A stretch of 62,941 nt of DNA from an uncultured Rhizobium sp. (lineage in GTDB: Bacteria > Pseudomonadota > Alphaproteobacteria > Rhizobiales > Rhizobiaceae), in contig CAMFHE010000030.1 in the NCBI GenBank assembly GCA_945952045.1, positions 1 through 62,941 of the forward strand. The letters run 5' to 3'. Below are positions 9,075-17,912 of this stretch, in pieces; the stretch's first letter is position 1; each line of letters begins with the position of its first letter. The notes below the pieces were generated by a model. That model saw only the letters and a program-made list of their open reading frames with translations. It did no database searches and was not told the DNA's origin. Position numbers and translations under genes: made by a program.

Positions 9075-9833
9075 GGCCGCGGTCTTCAGGCGACAATCGA
9101 ACAGGATATCGCTGCCGAGGCAATAGACGTCGGTTTGTGGCCGATAGGCCGCGGTCAGCCGGTCGATCGGCGGCAGGCTGAGGCCTGACGGCCCGGAGCC
9201 GATGATCAGCGGCGCCACCGCCACATGCAGGTGATCGACCAGCCCGGCATCGATGAAGCGGGCAATGGTGCGTGCGCCACCCTCGACGAGGATGCGGTTC
9301 AGCCCATGCGCGGCAAGGGCGTCGAGAATATCCTGCGGATCGATGCCGTTTTCGTGGCAATCCAGCCGGATGATCTCGGCTCCGGGACAGGATTGTCGTG
9401 GCGCATCACGGCTCTGGATGACGATGACGGGCGCGCCGCCATCGTGAAACAGCCCCTCCTCGCCGCTCAGATCGGCGCGGCAATCGATGACGACGCGCGC
9501 CGGGCAAGGGCCGGCGACGGCACGCACCGAAAGACGCGGATTGTCGAGCCGAACCGTCTCGACGCCGATGACGACGGCTTCGACCAGCGCCCGGCAGCGA
9601 TGCAGATGGGCAATGCCGTCGGGTCCGGAAATATCGCGGGCATCGCCTGTCGGCGTGGCGATGCGGCCGTCCAGCGATTGCCCGACCTGGGCCAGCACGA
9701 AACTGCCGGCTGCAGACGCAATCGGTCCGTAAAGCGCCATGGCGGCGTCGTCGGGCGGGGCCATCGGCCGCCGGCGGCTTCCGATGTCGAGAAGCCGCGT
9801 CCAGATCTCGTCCGTCACCGTCACATTGCGCAT
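9030..9833 (-). CDS. RibD C-terminal-type pyrimidine reductase (dihydrofolate reductase fold)
   Basis: A 267-residue protein that resembles only the reductase half of RibD, without the zinc deaminase domain. Visible family features are FVLAQVGQSLDGRIA (NADPH/substrate-binding start), VEAVVIGVETVRLDNPRLSVR and ILVEGGARTIARFIDAGLVD. In riboflavin synthesis this domain reduces the ribosyl side chain of the GTP cyclohydrolase II product. Its presence beside a GTP cyclohydrolase II supports a shared substrate. It converges on and overlaps the methyltransferase by 45 bp. An N-terminal stretch of about 40 residues precedes the reductase fold. Confidence 0.85.
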   Translation of the reverse strand: MRNVTVTDEIWTRLLDIGSRRRPMAPPDDAAMALYGPIASAAGSFVLAQVGQSLDGRIATPTGDARDISGPDGIAHLHRCRALVEAVVIGVETVRLDNPRLSVRAVAGPCPARVVIDCRADLSGEEGLFHDGGAPVIVIQSRDAPRQSCPGAEIIRLDCHENGIDPQDILDALAAHGLNRILVEGGARTIARFIDAGLVDHLHVAVAPLIIGSGPSGLSLPPIDRLTAAYRPQTDVYCLGSDILFDCRLKTAASNRQSQKVRVADHA

Positions 9834-9932
9834 CGATCGTCCTGAAGCGGAGGGCGTGTTCGCCCGATCCTTGTTGAGTTAGGACCGATCCGCAATCCGG
9901 CCATGTCCGCTGGGGCGAAATTTTTGGCGATA

Positions 9933-9979
9933 GACATGAAAAAAGCCGCCGGGGCGAAGCCCGGCGGCCTGTTCATGTC
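9933..9979 (-). terminator. Rho-independent terminator of the aldehyde dehydrogenase gene
   Basis: On the minus strand a GC-rich stem (GCCGCCGGG with CCCGGCGGC) is followed by TTTTTT, 12 bases beyond the stop of the dehydrogenase. The outer bases GACATGAA/TTCATGTC extend the pairing. Confidence 0.85.
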
Positions 9980-9990
9980 TGAAAACCGTC

Positions 9991-11433
9991 TCAGGCGGCG
10001 GCCGAAACGAATTTCGCGACCAGATAGGCTTCGATGGCCGCCGAGCCGCCTTCATCACCATAGCCCGAGTCCTTGATGCCGCCGAAAGGCACTTCCGGCA
10101 GGGCAAGGCCGAGATGGTTGATCGTCGTCATGCCGGATTCGACACGGGTGCCGATGGCGTGGACATTGGCCTGCGACGAGGTGAAGGCATAGGATGCGAG
10201 ACCGAACGGCAGGCGGTTGGCTTCCGCGATGGCAGCTTCCAGATCGGCGATCGGGTTGATGATCGCCACCGGCCCGAAGGGCTCCTCGTTCATGATGCGG
10301 GCCGAAACCGGCACGTTGGTCAGCACGGTCGGCTCGAAGAAATTGCCGCTGTTGCCGATGCGGCGGCCGCCGGTCGCCAGCGTCGCGCCATGATCGACGG
10401 CGTCGGCGATCAGCGATTCCAGCGCCGGAATGCGGCGCTCGTTGGCCAGCGGGCCCATGGAGTTCTGCGGGTCGAGGCCGTTGCCGACCTTGATCGCCTT
10501 GGTCGCATCCACGAACTTGCCGACGAAGCCGTCAAACGCCGGCTCCTCGACGAGGAAGCGGGTCGGCGAGACACAGACCTGGCCGGCATTGCGGAACTTC
10601 GAGAAGGCGAGCGTCTTGGCGGCCTTTTCGACATCCGCATCGGCCATGACGATCGCCGGCGCATGGCCGCCGAGTTCCATGGTCGAGCGCTTCATATGCA
10701 GGCCGGCGAGCGAGGCGAGCTGCTTGCCGACCGGGGTCGAGCCGGTGAAGGTGATCTTGCGGATCACCGGATGGGCGATGAGATATTCCGAAATCTGCGC
10801 CGGCACGCCGTAGACGAGGCCGATGACGCCGCTGGGAACGCCCGCATCGGCGAAGGCGCGGATCAGTTCGGCCGGCGACGCCGGCGTTTCCTCGGGCGCC
10901 TTGACGATGATCGAGCATCCGGCGGCAAGCGCTGCCGAAAGCTTTCGCACCACTTGATTGATCGGGAAGTTCCACGGCGTAAACGCCGCGACCGGGCCGA
11001 CCGGCAGCTTGACCGTGATCTGCGAAACGTTCGGCTGGCGGGCGGGAATGACCTGGCCATAGGTGCGGCGGGCTTCCTGCGCGAACCATTCGATGATGTC
11101 GGCAGCGGCCAGAATTTCGCCGGCAGCTTCCGCCAGCGGCTTGCCCTGCTCGCGGGTCATGATCCAGGCGATCTTGTCCTTGCGCTCGCGCAGGATGTCG
11201 GCGGCGGCATAGAGAATGCGGGCGCGCTCGAAGGCCGAGGTCGCGCTCCACTTGGCAAAACCGGCTTGCGTTGCGACAAGCGCCTTGTCGAGGTCGGCAA
11301 TGCCGGCCTTGGCGATCTTGCCGATGGTTTCCCCGGTTGCCGGATCGCTGACGGGAATGGTTTCGCCGCTTGCCGCATCCTGCCATGCGCCGTCGATGAA
11401 AAGCTGGGTGTCGGGGTAGGAATAGCCTGCCAT
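9991..11433 (-). CDS. NAD(P)-dependent succinate-semialdehyde dehydrogenase-like aldehyde dehydrogenase
   Basis: A 480-residue ALDH-superfamily enzyme oxidising an aldehyde to an acid. It shows [20 protein letters not shown], the general-base Glu in [11 protein letters not shown], and the catalytic Cys in [14 protein letters not shown]. Overall it is close to GabD. The ATG at 11433 gives a GabD-like N-terminus ([15 protein letters not shown]). A longer frame to 11586 has no family counterpart. It lies beside a LysR gene and across from a polyamine-type importer and an amidase, so the substrate is probably an omega-carboxylic semialdehyde from amine breakdown. The exact substrate is inference. 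Confidence 0.87.
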   Translation of the reverse strand: MAGYSYPDTQLFIDGAWQDAASGETIPVSDPATGETIGKIAKAGIADLDKALVATQAGFAKWSATSAFERARILYAAADILRERKDKIAWIMTREQGKPLAEAAGEILAAADIIEWFAQEARRTYGQVIPARQPNVSQITVKLPVGPVAAFTPWNFPINQVVRKLSAALAAGCSIIVKAPEETPASPAELIRAFADAGVPSGVIGLVYGVPAQISEYLIAHPVIRKITFTGSTPVGKQLASLAGLHMKRSTMELGGHAPAIVMADADVEKAAKTLAFSKFRNAGQVCVSPTRFLVEEPAFDGFVGKFVDATKAIKVGNGLDPQNSMGPLANERRIPALESLIADAVDHGATLATGGRRIGNSGNFFEPTVLTNVPVSARIMNEEPFGPVAIINPIADLEAAIAEANRLPFGLASYAFTSSQANVHAIGTRVESGMTTINHLGLALPEVPFGGIKDSGYGDEGGSAAIEAYLVAKFVSAAA

Positions 11434-11626
11434 GCTCAATGCTCCGCTGTCGTCGCGCCGCGAGCGTCCCGCGGCAGCCTGGAATCGGTCTCTTGTCTGT
11501 CGGGAGGCGACCTTGCGGCCAAGCGCTCCGGCGCCGCCGGAAGGAGGGAGGGCGGCGGCCCCTATATAGGCGCAGACGTGCCGCAATCAAAGCCTCGCAT
11601 GCCGGAAATCGGCAGGTCTGCGAGTT

Positions 11627-12625
11627 TTAGCCTGTTCGTTTGCGACCTCTGCGTGAAGGCGGTGCGGCGCCTGCCTCTGACACGCGCGTGCGGGTGCGTA
11701 GCAGCTTTTGCGCCGAGCTTTGCGGCCCGGGCCCCGGATCGGCATCGAGGGCGGAAAACAGCCAATCGATGAACACCTTGACGATCGGCGTCGTGCGCAG
11801 CGATTGCCGGCAGGCGACATGGAAGGAGTAATTGGCCGGCACCGAGAGATCGAAGGGAACGAGCAGTTCGCCACGCGCAATGAGCTGGCTGGCGGTGATC
11901 GTATCGCCGAGCGCAATGCCCTGTCCATGCAAGGCGGCCTCGGTCGACAGGCGGGCATCGCTCATGAAATGCTGAACGCGCGGCAGCGCCGTCGCATCCG
12001 CCGCCGCCAGCCAGGTGTTCCATTCGCGCCCGTCATCGCCATGCAGCAACGTATGGTCGGCGAGATCGCGCATCGAACGCAGCGGCCGGCTGTTGAGCAA
12101 CGTCGGGCTTGCGACCGGAAACAGCCGCAGCGGCGACCATAGCCGCGACCAGCTATCGGCCCAGTTGCCCTCGCCATAAAGGATGCAGATGTCGATGTCG
12201 GGCGAATAGAGCCCGTTCGGATCGTTCGAGGCGATCAGCTTCAGCCGCACATCGGGATATTGCTCGGTAAAGCTGTTGAGGCGCGGGATCATCCACAGCG
12301 ACAACAGCGCCGGAACGCAGGTGATTGTCAGCGAGCCGCTGGTGGCCGGACGCTTGACCATGGCGGTCGCGGAGGCGATCTGGCCGAAGGCATCTGTGAC
12401 AGCGGGTAACAGCAATGCGCCTTGAGCGGTCAGTTTCAGCCGCTTGCCGCCGCGCTCGAAAAGCTGGGCGTCGAGCGAATCTTCCAGCGCCTTGATCTGG
12501 TGACTGATGGCGCCATGGGTGACGTTCAGCTCCCGCGCCGCCGCCGAAACGGAGCCGCGCCGTGCCGTGGCCTCGAAGGCGCGAAGCGGATTGAGCGGCG
12601 GCAGGCGAGCGACCATTGGCGACAT
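11627..12625 (-). CDS. LysR-family transcriptional regulator (GcvA-like)
   Basis: A 332-residue DNA-binding regulator. The N-terminal winged helix-turn-helix is clear (LRAFEATARRGSVSAAAREL, then NVTHGAISHQIKALEDSL), and the C-terminal half is a periplasmic-binding-protein-like effector domain ending in a basic tail. The sequence is nearest to the GcvA subgroup. It is divergent from the importer operon at 13004 and upstream of the dehydrogenase, so it probably controls one or both. A perfect 7-bp inverted repeat lies just before its start codon. Confidence 0.92.
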   Translation of the reverse strand: MSPMVARLPPLNPLRAFEATARRGSVSAAARELNVTHGAISHQIKALEDSLDAQLFERGGKRLKLTAQGALLLPAVTDAFGQIASATAMVKRPATSGSLTITCVPALLSLWMIPRLNSFTEQYPDVRLKLIASNDPNGLYSPDIDICILYGEGNWADSWSRLWSPLRLFPVASPTLLNSRPLRSMRDLADHTLLHGDDGREWNTWLAAADATALPRVQHFMSDARLSTEAALHGQGIALGDTITASQLIARGELLVPFDLSVPANYSFHVACRQSLRTTPIVKVFIDWLFSALDADPGPGPQSSAQKLLRTRTRVSEAGAAPPSRRGRKRTG

Positions 12626-12631
12626 TTCTCA

Positions 12632-12648
12632 TGTGAGATTTTCTCACA
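12632..12648. promoter_or_regulatory. Inverted repeat in the LysR-importer intergenic region
   Basis: TGTGAGATTTTCTCACA is a perfect 7-bp inverted repeat with a 3-base spacer, seven bases upstream of the LysR start codon. LysR proteins usually bind interrupted dyads upstream of themselves, so it may be an autoregulatory site. The position so close to the start would suit repression. Confidence 0.5.
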
Positions 12649-13003
12649 CGAGTTTCTAGAACAATGTCGATTGATTTTCCAGCCGGTTTTGGCCGATAAT
12701 GGACGAACGGCGGACGGAATTCCGCCCAACCAAAAGACGGGCGCTGCACGCAACGAGCGCCGCCGGGAATGCAAGGGATCGCTCATGGCCATCGAATGTT
12801 CGCGGCTTTCAGGATAGAAAGCGCGCTATGGCAATGCGGCAAGGGGGTCCGGATTTTCTATCGCGGCAGTATAATGCGTTCAGTCAGTGCAGCCGGTGGC
12901 TGCGCTTCGGTTCGCCATATTCGCCATTCCGCTCGCTGACGCGGTCTGGCAGACAAGAATAAGAGGGTGCGGTCGATCCGGCCCGCAACGAAGGAGATGG
13001 AAC
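12649..13003. other. Intergenic region upstream of the ABC importer operon
   Basis: About 355 bp between the LysR operator and the importer gene. I see no convincing gene here. It should hold the divergent promoters. AAGGAG at 12991 is the ribosome binding site for the binding-protein gene. Confidence 0.5.
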
Positions 13004-14092
13004 ATGGGTGATATCATCAACAAGACGGTCGGCCGGCGCGCCGTGCTCGCCGGCGGCCTGGCCGGCGTTTCGATGCTGGCCATGCCGGCTGTGCTGCGCG
13101 CGCAGGACCGTTCGCTGAAGGTCGGCGTCTATGGCGGCTACTTCAAGGACTCCTTCGACAAGCATATCTTTACCGAATTCACCAAGGCTTCCGGCATTGC
13201 CATCGAATCCGTCGCCGAGCCGACCGGCGAAGCCTGGCTGATCCAGCTCGAGCAGGCCGCCCGCGCCGGCCAGGCCCCGGCCGACGTTTCGATGATGTCG
13301 CAGCTGACCATTCTCAAGGGCCAGTCGACCGAGCTCTGGGCGCCGCTCGACGCCGCCAAGCTGACCAATACCGGCAATCTGATCGAGCGTTTCGTCAACA
13401 AGTATCCGGATGGCCGCATCGCCGGCATCGGCGCCGTCTCCTGGTACATCACGCTGGTCACCAACACCGATGTCTACAAGGAAGCGCCGACCTCCTGGGC
13501 AGCGCTGTGGGATCCGGCCAATGCCGACAAGCTCGGCCTGCTGGCGCTGGTTTCCAACTCGTTCCTGCTGGAAGTGACGGCAAAGACCTTCTTCGGCGGC
13601 ACCAATGCGCTCGACACCGAGGAAGGCCAGTTGAAGGCCTTCGAAAAGCTGGCGGAAGTCAAGCCGAACGTTCGCCTCTGGTATCGCGACGAAGCGCAGT
13701 TCGAACAGGCGCTGAAGTCGGGCGAAATCCCGATGGGCCAGTATTATCACGACGTCACCGGCCTTGCCGCTTCCGAAGGCCATCCGGTCCGCTCCACCTT
13801 CCCCAAGGAAGGCGGCATCCTCGATTCCGGTTCCTGGGCGGTATCGCGCGCGTCCAAGAAGCTCGACGAGGCGCATGAGTTCATCAACTACATGTGCCAG
13901 CCGTCCGTTCAGGCGACGCTGTCGCGCAAGGTCGGCACCTCGCCGACCGTCAAGCGCGAACTGCTCGACCTGAACGAGAAGGAATTTGCTGCCGTTTCCA
14001 CCGATATCGATCCGATCATTCCGCGTTACGACCTTTATCAGACCAAGTCTGACTGGTTGAACCAGAAGTGGACCGAAATGATCGCTGGCTGA
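13004..14092 (+). CDS. ABC importer substrate-binding protein, polyamine (PotD/PotF) type
   Basis: A periplasmic binding protein of 362 residues. The N-terminus has a twin-arginine-containing signal (GRRAVLAGGLAGVSMLAM) ending near AVLRAQ, so Tat export is possible. The mature part begins SLKVGVYGGYFKDSF, like spermidine/putrescine-type binding proteins, and ends DWLNQKWTEMIAG. AAGGAGATGG precedes the ATG at 13004. It leads an operon with one ATPase, two permeases and an amidase. The ligand could be a polyamine, an amino-acid amide or a related cation. Confidence 0.9.
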   Translation: MGDIINKTVGRRAVLAGGLAGVSMLAMPAVLRAQDRSLKVGVYGGYFKDSFDKHIFTEFTKASGIAIESVAEPTGEAWLIQLEQAARAGQAPADVSMMSQLTILKGQSTELWAPLDAAKLTNTGNLIERFVNKYPDGRIAGIGAVSWYITLVTNTDVYKEAPTSWAALWDPANADKLGLLALVSNSFLLEVTAKTFFGGTNALDTEEGQLKAFEKLAEVKPNVRLWYRDEAQFEQALKSGEIPMGQYYHDVTGLAASEGHPVRSTFPKEGGILDSGSWAVSRASKKLDEAHEFINYMCQPSVQATLSRKVGTSPTVKRELLDLNEKEFAAVSTDIDPIIPRYDLYQTKSDWLNQKWTEMIAG

Positions 14093-14110
14093 TAGCCTGC
14101 GATCCGCGCC

Positions 14111-14149
14111 GCCCGGCATCTTTTCCCTTTCGAGGGTCAAGGGCCGGGC
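14111..14149 (+). terminator. Stem-loop after the binding-protein gene (attenuator or mRNA stabiliser)
   Basis: GCCCGGC pairs with GCCGGGC, and inside lies CCCT-TTCG-AGGG with a UUCG loop. No T run follows, so read-through to the ATPase gene is expected. Such hairpins after binding-protein genes commonly raise the ratio of binding protein to membrane parts. Confidence 0.5.
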
Positions 14150-14188
14150 AGCGCTTGTTAAGACGACGAACCGACGAGTGGGGATACA

Positions 14189-15226
14189 ATGTCGGGATTG
14201 AGCATAGCCAATGTTTCCAAGCAGTTCGGCACCTTCAAGGCCGTCAACAATGTCGATTTGAACGTGCCGCATGGCACATTCGTCTGCCTTCTTGGGCCTT
14301 CCGGCTGCGGCAAGACGACCCTGATGCGCATGATTGCCGGCCTCGATCTTCCGACCGCTGGCGCAATCAAGCTCGATGGCGAAGACATTACCGGCGTTCC
14401 CACCCACAAACGCAATCTCGGCATGGTCTTCCAGTCGCTGGCGCTGTTTCCGCATCTGACGGTCGGCGAAAACATCGCCTATTCGCTGCGCATTCGCGGC
14501 GCGGCCAAGGAAGAGCAAAAGAAGCGCGTCGACGAATTGCTGGCGATGATCCATCTCTCCGGCTATGCGGATCGTCCGGTCGCAAAACTCTCCGGCGGCC
14601 AGCGCCAGCGCGTGGCGATTGCCCGCGCCCTTGCCATTTCTCCGAAACTTTTCCTGCTCGACGAGCCGCTGTCGGCGCTCGACGCCAAGCTGCGCGAGGC
14701 CATGCAGGTGGAACTGCGCCAATTGCAGCAGCGCCTCGGCATCACCACCATCGTCGTTACCCATGACCAGCGCGAGGCCATGACCATGGCCGATACCGTG
14801 GTCGTCATGCAGGGCGGCGAGATCCGTCAGGCGGCTGCGCCGGTTGAGATCTATCGCCGTCCGGCCGATACCTTCGTCGCCGATTTTATCGGCATGACCA
14901 ATCTTCTCGATTATGCCACCGACACTTCGGGCCGCGTAACCGTGCTCGGCAATGCGATCGCCGGCCTGACGGCGGCTGCGGGCGCCGCCAGGGGCGTGAT
15001 TTCGGTGCGACCGGAAGATGTGCGCATCGCCGCTGCCGGCGCGGGCACGTTCGACGGCCGCGTGGTTTTCGTGCGCGATCTCGGCGGCACGGTCGAAACC
15101 TTCGTCGAGGCCGGCGGCAAGCAGATCGTCGCCGTCTCCATGCCGAATGCGCGGCCGGATGTTGCCGTCGGCCAGACGGTCGGCGTCGCGCTCACGCCTG
15201 AAGATTGCGTGGTGCTGAAGTCATGA
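14189..15226 (+). CDS. ABC importer ATPase, PotA type
   Basis: A 345-residue ATP-binding subunit. Walker A is GPSGCGKTT, the Q-loop FQSLALFPH, the signature LSGGQRQRVAIARAL and Walker B LFLLDEPLSALD, followed by the switch His (VTHDQREA). A C-terminal TOBE-like domain (from about residue 245) is typical of PotA/MalK-class ATPases. Its stop overlaps the first permease start (ATGA). It energises uptake by the permeases encoded next. Confidence 0.95.
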   Translation: MSGLSIANVSKQFGTFKAVNNVDLNVPHGTFVCLLGPSGCGKTTLMRMIAGLDLPTAGAIKLDGEDITGVPTHKRNLGMVFQSLALFPHLTVGENIAYSLRIRGAAKEEQKKRVDELLAMIHLSGYADRPVAKLSGGQRQRVAIARALAISPKLFLLDEPLSALDAKLREAMQVELRQLQQRLGITTIVVTHDQREAMTMADTVVVMQGGEIRQAAAPVEIYRRPADTFVADFIGMTNLLDYATDTSGRVTVLGNAIAGLTAAAGAARGVISVRPEDVRIAAAGAGTFDGRVVFVRDLGGTVETFVEAGGKQIVAVSMPNARPDVAVGQTVGVALTPEDCVVLKS

Positions 15227-16077
15227 GACGCGAACCGCCGCAAAAACTGGCCGATTACGCGCCGATCGCCTTCCCGGCGGGCATGCTGATCGTCTTCTTC
15301 GTCGTGCCCTTCGCGACGATGATCGCGGTTTCCTTCTTCAAGCGCGATCCGGCGGGTTTTTATTCGCCCGCCTTCATTCTCGACAATTACGCCCGCTTCT
15401 TCAGCCTTTTCTTCGGCAAGGTGCTTGGCTTTTCGCTATTTCTGGCGATTGCGGTGGCGATCTGCTGCGTGGTGCTGGCCGTTCCCTTCACCTATCTTCT
15501 GTCGCGCTCGAAGCGGCGCACGCAGGTTCTGTGGCTGGTTGCCCTGCTGTCGATCCTGTCGCTGTCGGAAGTCATCATCGGCTTTGCCTGGTCGACGCTG
15601 TTTTCGCGCACCGCCGGCATCACCAATCTCTTCGTCGCCATCGGCCTGATGAAGGAGGCGGTGGCGCTCAATCCAAGCTTCAGCGCGGTGCTGACGGCCA
15701 TGGTCTATCAGGCGCTGCCCTATACCGTGCTGGTTCTGTATCCCGCGCTCGGCCGGCTCGATCCGACGTTGACGGAGGCAGCGCGCACGCTTGGCGCTTC
15801 GCCGGTCAAAGCTTTCTTCACGGTCGTGGTGCCGGCTCTGCGCAACACCATCATCGCGACGCTGATCATGGTGTTCATTTTCGCGCTCGGTTCCTATCTG
15901 CTGCCGCAGATCCTCGGCCGGCCGCAACACTGGACGCTGTCGGTTCTGATCACCGATCAGGCGATCTATCAGTCCAACATGCCGTTTGCCGCCGCCATGG
16001 CCGTGTTCCTGGTGCTGGTCACGCTCGGTCTCGTCGCATTGACGCTGATTGCCGGACGCAAGGGAGAAGCCGCATGA
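15223..16077 (+). CDS. ABC importer permease, PotB type
   Basis: A 284-residue inner-membrane permease with about six transmembrane segments. The EAA coupling loop is visible as LTEAARTLGASPVKAFFTVV. The start at 15223 overlaps the ATPase stop by four bases, and its own stop overlaps the second permease. It forms the heterodimeric channel with the next gene product. Confidence 0.93.
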   Translation: MRREPPQKLADYAPIAFPAGMLIVFFVVPFATMIAVSFFKRDPAGFYSPAFILDNYARFFSLFFGKVLGFSLFLAIAVAICCVVLAVPFTYLLSRSKRRTQVLWLVALLSILSLSEVIIGFAWSTLFSRTAGITNLFVAIGLMKEAVALNPSFSAVLTAMVYQALPYTVLVLYPALGRLDPTLTEAARTLGASPVKAFFTVVVPALRNTIIATLIMVFIFALGSYLLPQILGRPQHWTLSVLITDQAIYQSNMPFAAAMAVFLVLVTLGLVALTLIAGRKGEAA

Positions 16078-16871
16078 ACACCGTGCTGCAACGCCTCTAT
16101 TTCTTTGTCTTCGGCCTGTTTCTTTCCCTGCCGATCATCGTCGTCGCCGGCGTCTCGGTCAACGAGAAGCAGAACCTTGCCTTTCCGCCGCAGGGCTTTT
16201 CGCTGTCCTGGTACAGCGAGATCTTCATGAATGTCGAATGGCGTAATGCGCTGTTCGCCTCGATCGTCCTGGCCGCGACCTCGGCGGCGCTGGCGCTGTT
16301 GATCGCCCTGCCGCTCGCCTGGTTTCTGTGGCGCCGGCATGCGCCCTGGGCCAATATCTTCCAGCTTCTCGGCGTCGCGCCGTTCACGCTGCCGCCCGTC
16401 ATCACCGCGCTCGGCCTTTTGACCTTCTGGGCGACGACCGGGCTTTACGGCCAGCCGTTCACGGCGGTTATCAGCCATGCGATCTTTTTCGTGACGCTGC
16501 CGCTTGTAACGCTGTCGCTCGGTTTCACCTCGATCGACCGCTCGCTGGTCGAGGCCGCTTCGACCATGGGCGCCGATGACCGCACGGTGTTTCGAACTAT
16601 CGTGCTGCCGCTGATCATGCCCTACATGGTCTCGGGTTATGCCTTTGCCTTCGTGCTGTCGCTCAACGAGTATATCGTCGCATACATGACGGTCGGCTTT
16701 ACGGTCGAGACGTTGCCGATCAAGATTTTCAACGCTTTGCGCTACGGTTACACCCCGACCATGGCCTCGGTGACGGTTCTGTTCGTGTTCATCGCCGCCG
16801 TGATTTTCGGCCTCGTCGCCCGTTTCGGCGATCTGCCGAAACTGCTGGGCGCCATGTCCGGCAAGGATTGA
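16074..16871 (+). CDS. ABC importer permease, PotC type
   Basis: A 265-residue inner-membrane permease with about six transmembrane segments and an EAA loop (LVEAASTMGADDRTVFRTIV). The start at 16074 overlaps the preceding stop (ATGA). It is the second channel subunit of the polyamine-type importer and is followed 14 bp later by the amidase gene. Confidence 0.93.
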   Translation: MNTVLQRLYFFVFGLFLSLPIIVVAGVSVNEKQNLAFPPQGFSLSWYSEIFMNVEWRNALFASIVLAATSAALALLIALPLAWFLWRRHAPWANIFQLLGVAPFTLPPVITALGLLTFWATTGLYGQPFTAVISHAIFFVTLPLVTLSLGFTSIDRSLVEAASTMGADDRTVFRTIVLPLIMPYMVSGYAFAFVLSLNEYIVAYMTVGFTVETLPIKIFNALRYGYTPTMASVTVLFVFIAAVIFGLVARFGDLPKLLGAMSGKD

Positions 16872-16885
16872 GAGGACGCTGACCC

Positions 16886-17680
16886 ATGAAGATCGCTGCT
16901 TTTCAGATGCATGCCGTCGCCGGCGATGTCGAGGCCAATCTTTCAAAGATCGCCAAAGCGGCATCCGATGCGGCGGCCGGCGGGGCAGCGCTTCTGATCA
17001 CGCCGGAATTGTCCATTCCCGGCTATGGCGCGGGGGATGAATTCGCTGCTCTTGCGTCTTCGGCCGATGGTTGGGTCGGCGAGCGCCTCGATGCCATCGC
17101 CCGTGAGGCCGGCATTGCCGTTCTCGCCGGCTTTGCCGAACAGGACGGCGCGTCCGTCTATAACAGCGTGCTGTTTACCGATGGCAATGGCGCCCGCGCC
17201 GTCTATCGCAAGTCGCATCTCTATGGCGACTACGAGCATCAGCGTTTTCGCGGCGCGCCGCCGGCCTCGGTCCTCCTGCCCTTTGGCGGACTGACGCTTG
17301 GCATGCTGATCTGCTACGACGTCGAGTTCCCGGAAAATGTCCGTCGACTGGCGCTTGAAGGCACCGACCTGATCATGGTCGCCACCGCCCTGCCCCGTGG
17401 CGCCTCCGGCGCTTTCATTGCCGAACATCTGATCCGGGTGCGGGCTTTCGAAAGCCAGGTCTTCGTCGCCTATATCAACCATTGCGGCGCCGACAACCAT
17501 TTTGCCTATGCCGGTCTCAGCCAGATCGCAGCGCCGGATGGCAGCCTGCTTGCCAAGGCAGGTGCGGAAGACGAGGCCCTGCTCATTGCCGAGATTCGCC
17601 CGCAGGACTACGCGCAATCGCGCGCCGAGAACACCTATCTTGCCGATCTCGCCGGCAGCGCCGCCCGGACGTCACGCTAA
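16886..17680 (+). CDS. Carbon-nitrogen hydrolase (nitrilase-superfamily amidase)
   Basis: A 264-residue cytosolic amidase or nitrilase-fold hydrolase. The catalytic triad is intact: E41 (TPELSIPGYG), K109 (YRKSHLYGDYE) and C143 (LICYDVEFPE). The length and the motifs fit aliphatic amidases such as omega-amidase or R-amidase rather than true nitrilases. It is the last gene of the importer operon, so it likely cleaves an imported amide or a carbamoyl or acyl amine, giving an acid that the nearby semialdehyde dehydrogenase pathway could use. The substrate is inferred from context only. Confidence 0.88.
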   Translation: MKIAAFQMHAVAGDVEANLSKIAKAASDAAAGGAALLITPELSIPGYGAGDEFAALASSADGWVGERLDAIAREAGIAVLAGFAEQDGASVYNSVLFTDGNGARAVYRKSHLYGDYEHQRFRGAPPASVLLPFGGLTLGMLICYDVEFPENVRRLALEGTDLIMVATALPRGASGAFIAEHLIRVRAFESQVFVAYINHCGADNHFAYAGLSQIAAPDGSLLAKAGAEDEALLIAEIRPQDYAQSRAENTYLADLAGSAARTSR

Positions 17681-17734
17681 ACCTTGTATGCGCGCCGGGA
17701 AATGAACCGGATTTTCTCCAGATCTGGTTAACCG

Positions 17735-17750
17735 GTTAGCCGCGGCTAAC
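17735..17750. promoter_or_regulatory. parS: parS-like partition site upstream of repA
   Basis: GTTAGCCGCGGCTAAC is a perfect 16-bp palindrome matching the GTTNNNNGCNNNNAAC pattern of RepB-binding sites in repABC replicons. It lies about 160 bp upstream of repA. RepB would bind here for segregation. Binding is inferred from pattern and place. Confidence 0.8.
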
Positions 17751-17912
17751 TCGCCCCTTAAGACTCCTGTGATGAATCCTAAGAAGTGGTAAAAACCGCT
17801 TGCTGTGCCCTGAGAATCGGCGCTTAACTCTCACCTGCGGTTATTAGCGAATTCATCGTCAAATACCGCAGATGTCGAATTTGAGCAATGTGACGAAATC
17901 AGGCAATGTGAG

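Noticed and set aside
10114..11772. Plus-strand frame of 552 codons opposite the aldehyde dehydrogenase
   Set aside because: No domain recognised, and Asp/Gly/Arg-rich shadow composition. The dehydrogenase frame has catalytic motifs.
12884..14764. Minus-strand frame of 626 codons over the importer genes
   Set aside because: It crosses two well-supported plus-strand genes and has no family features.
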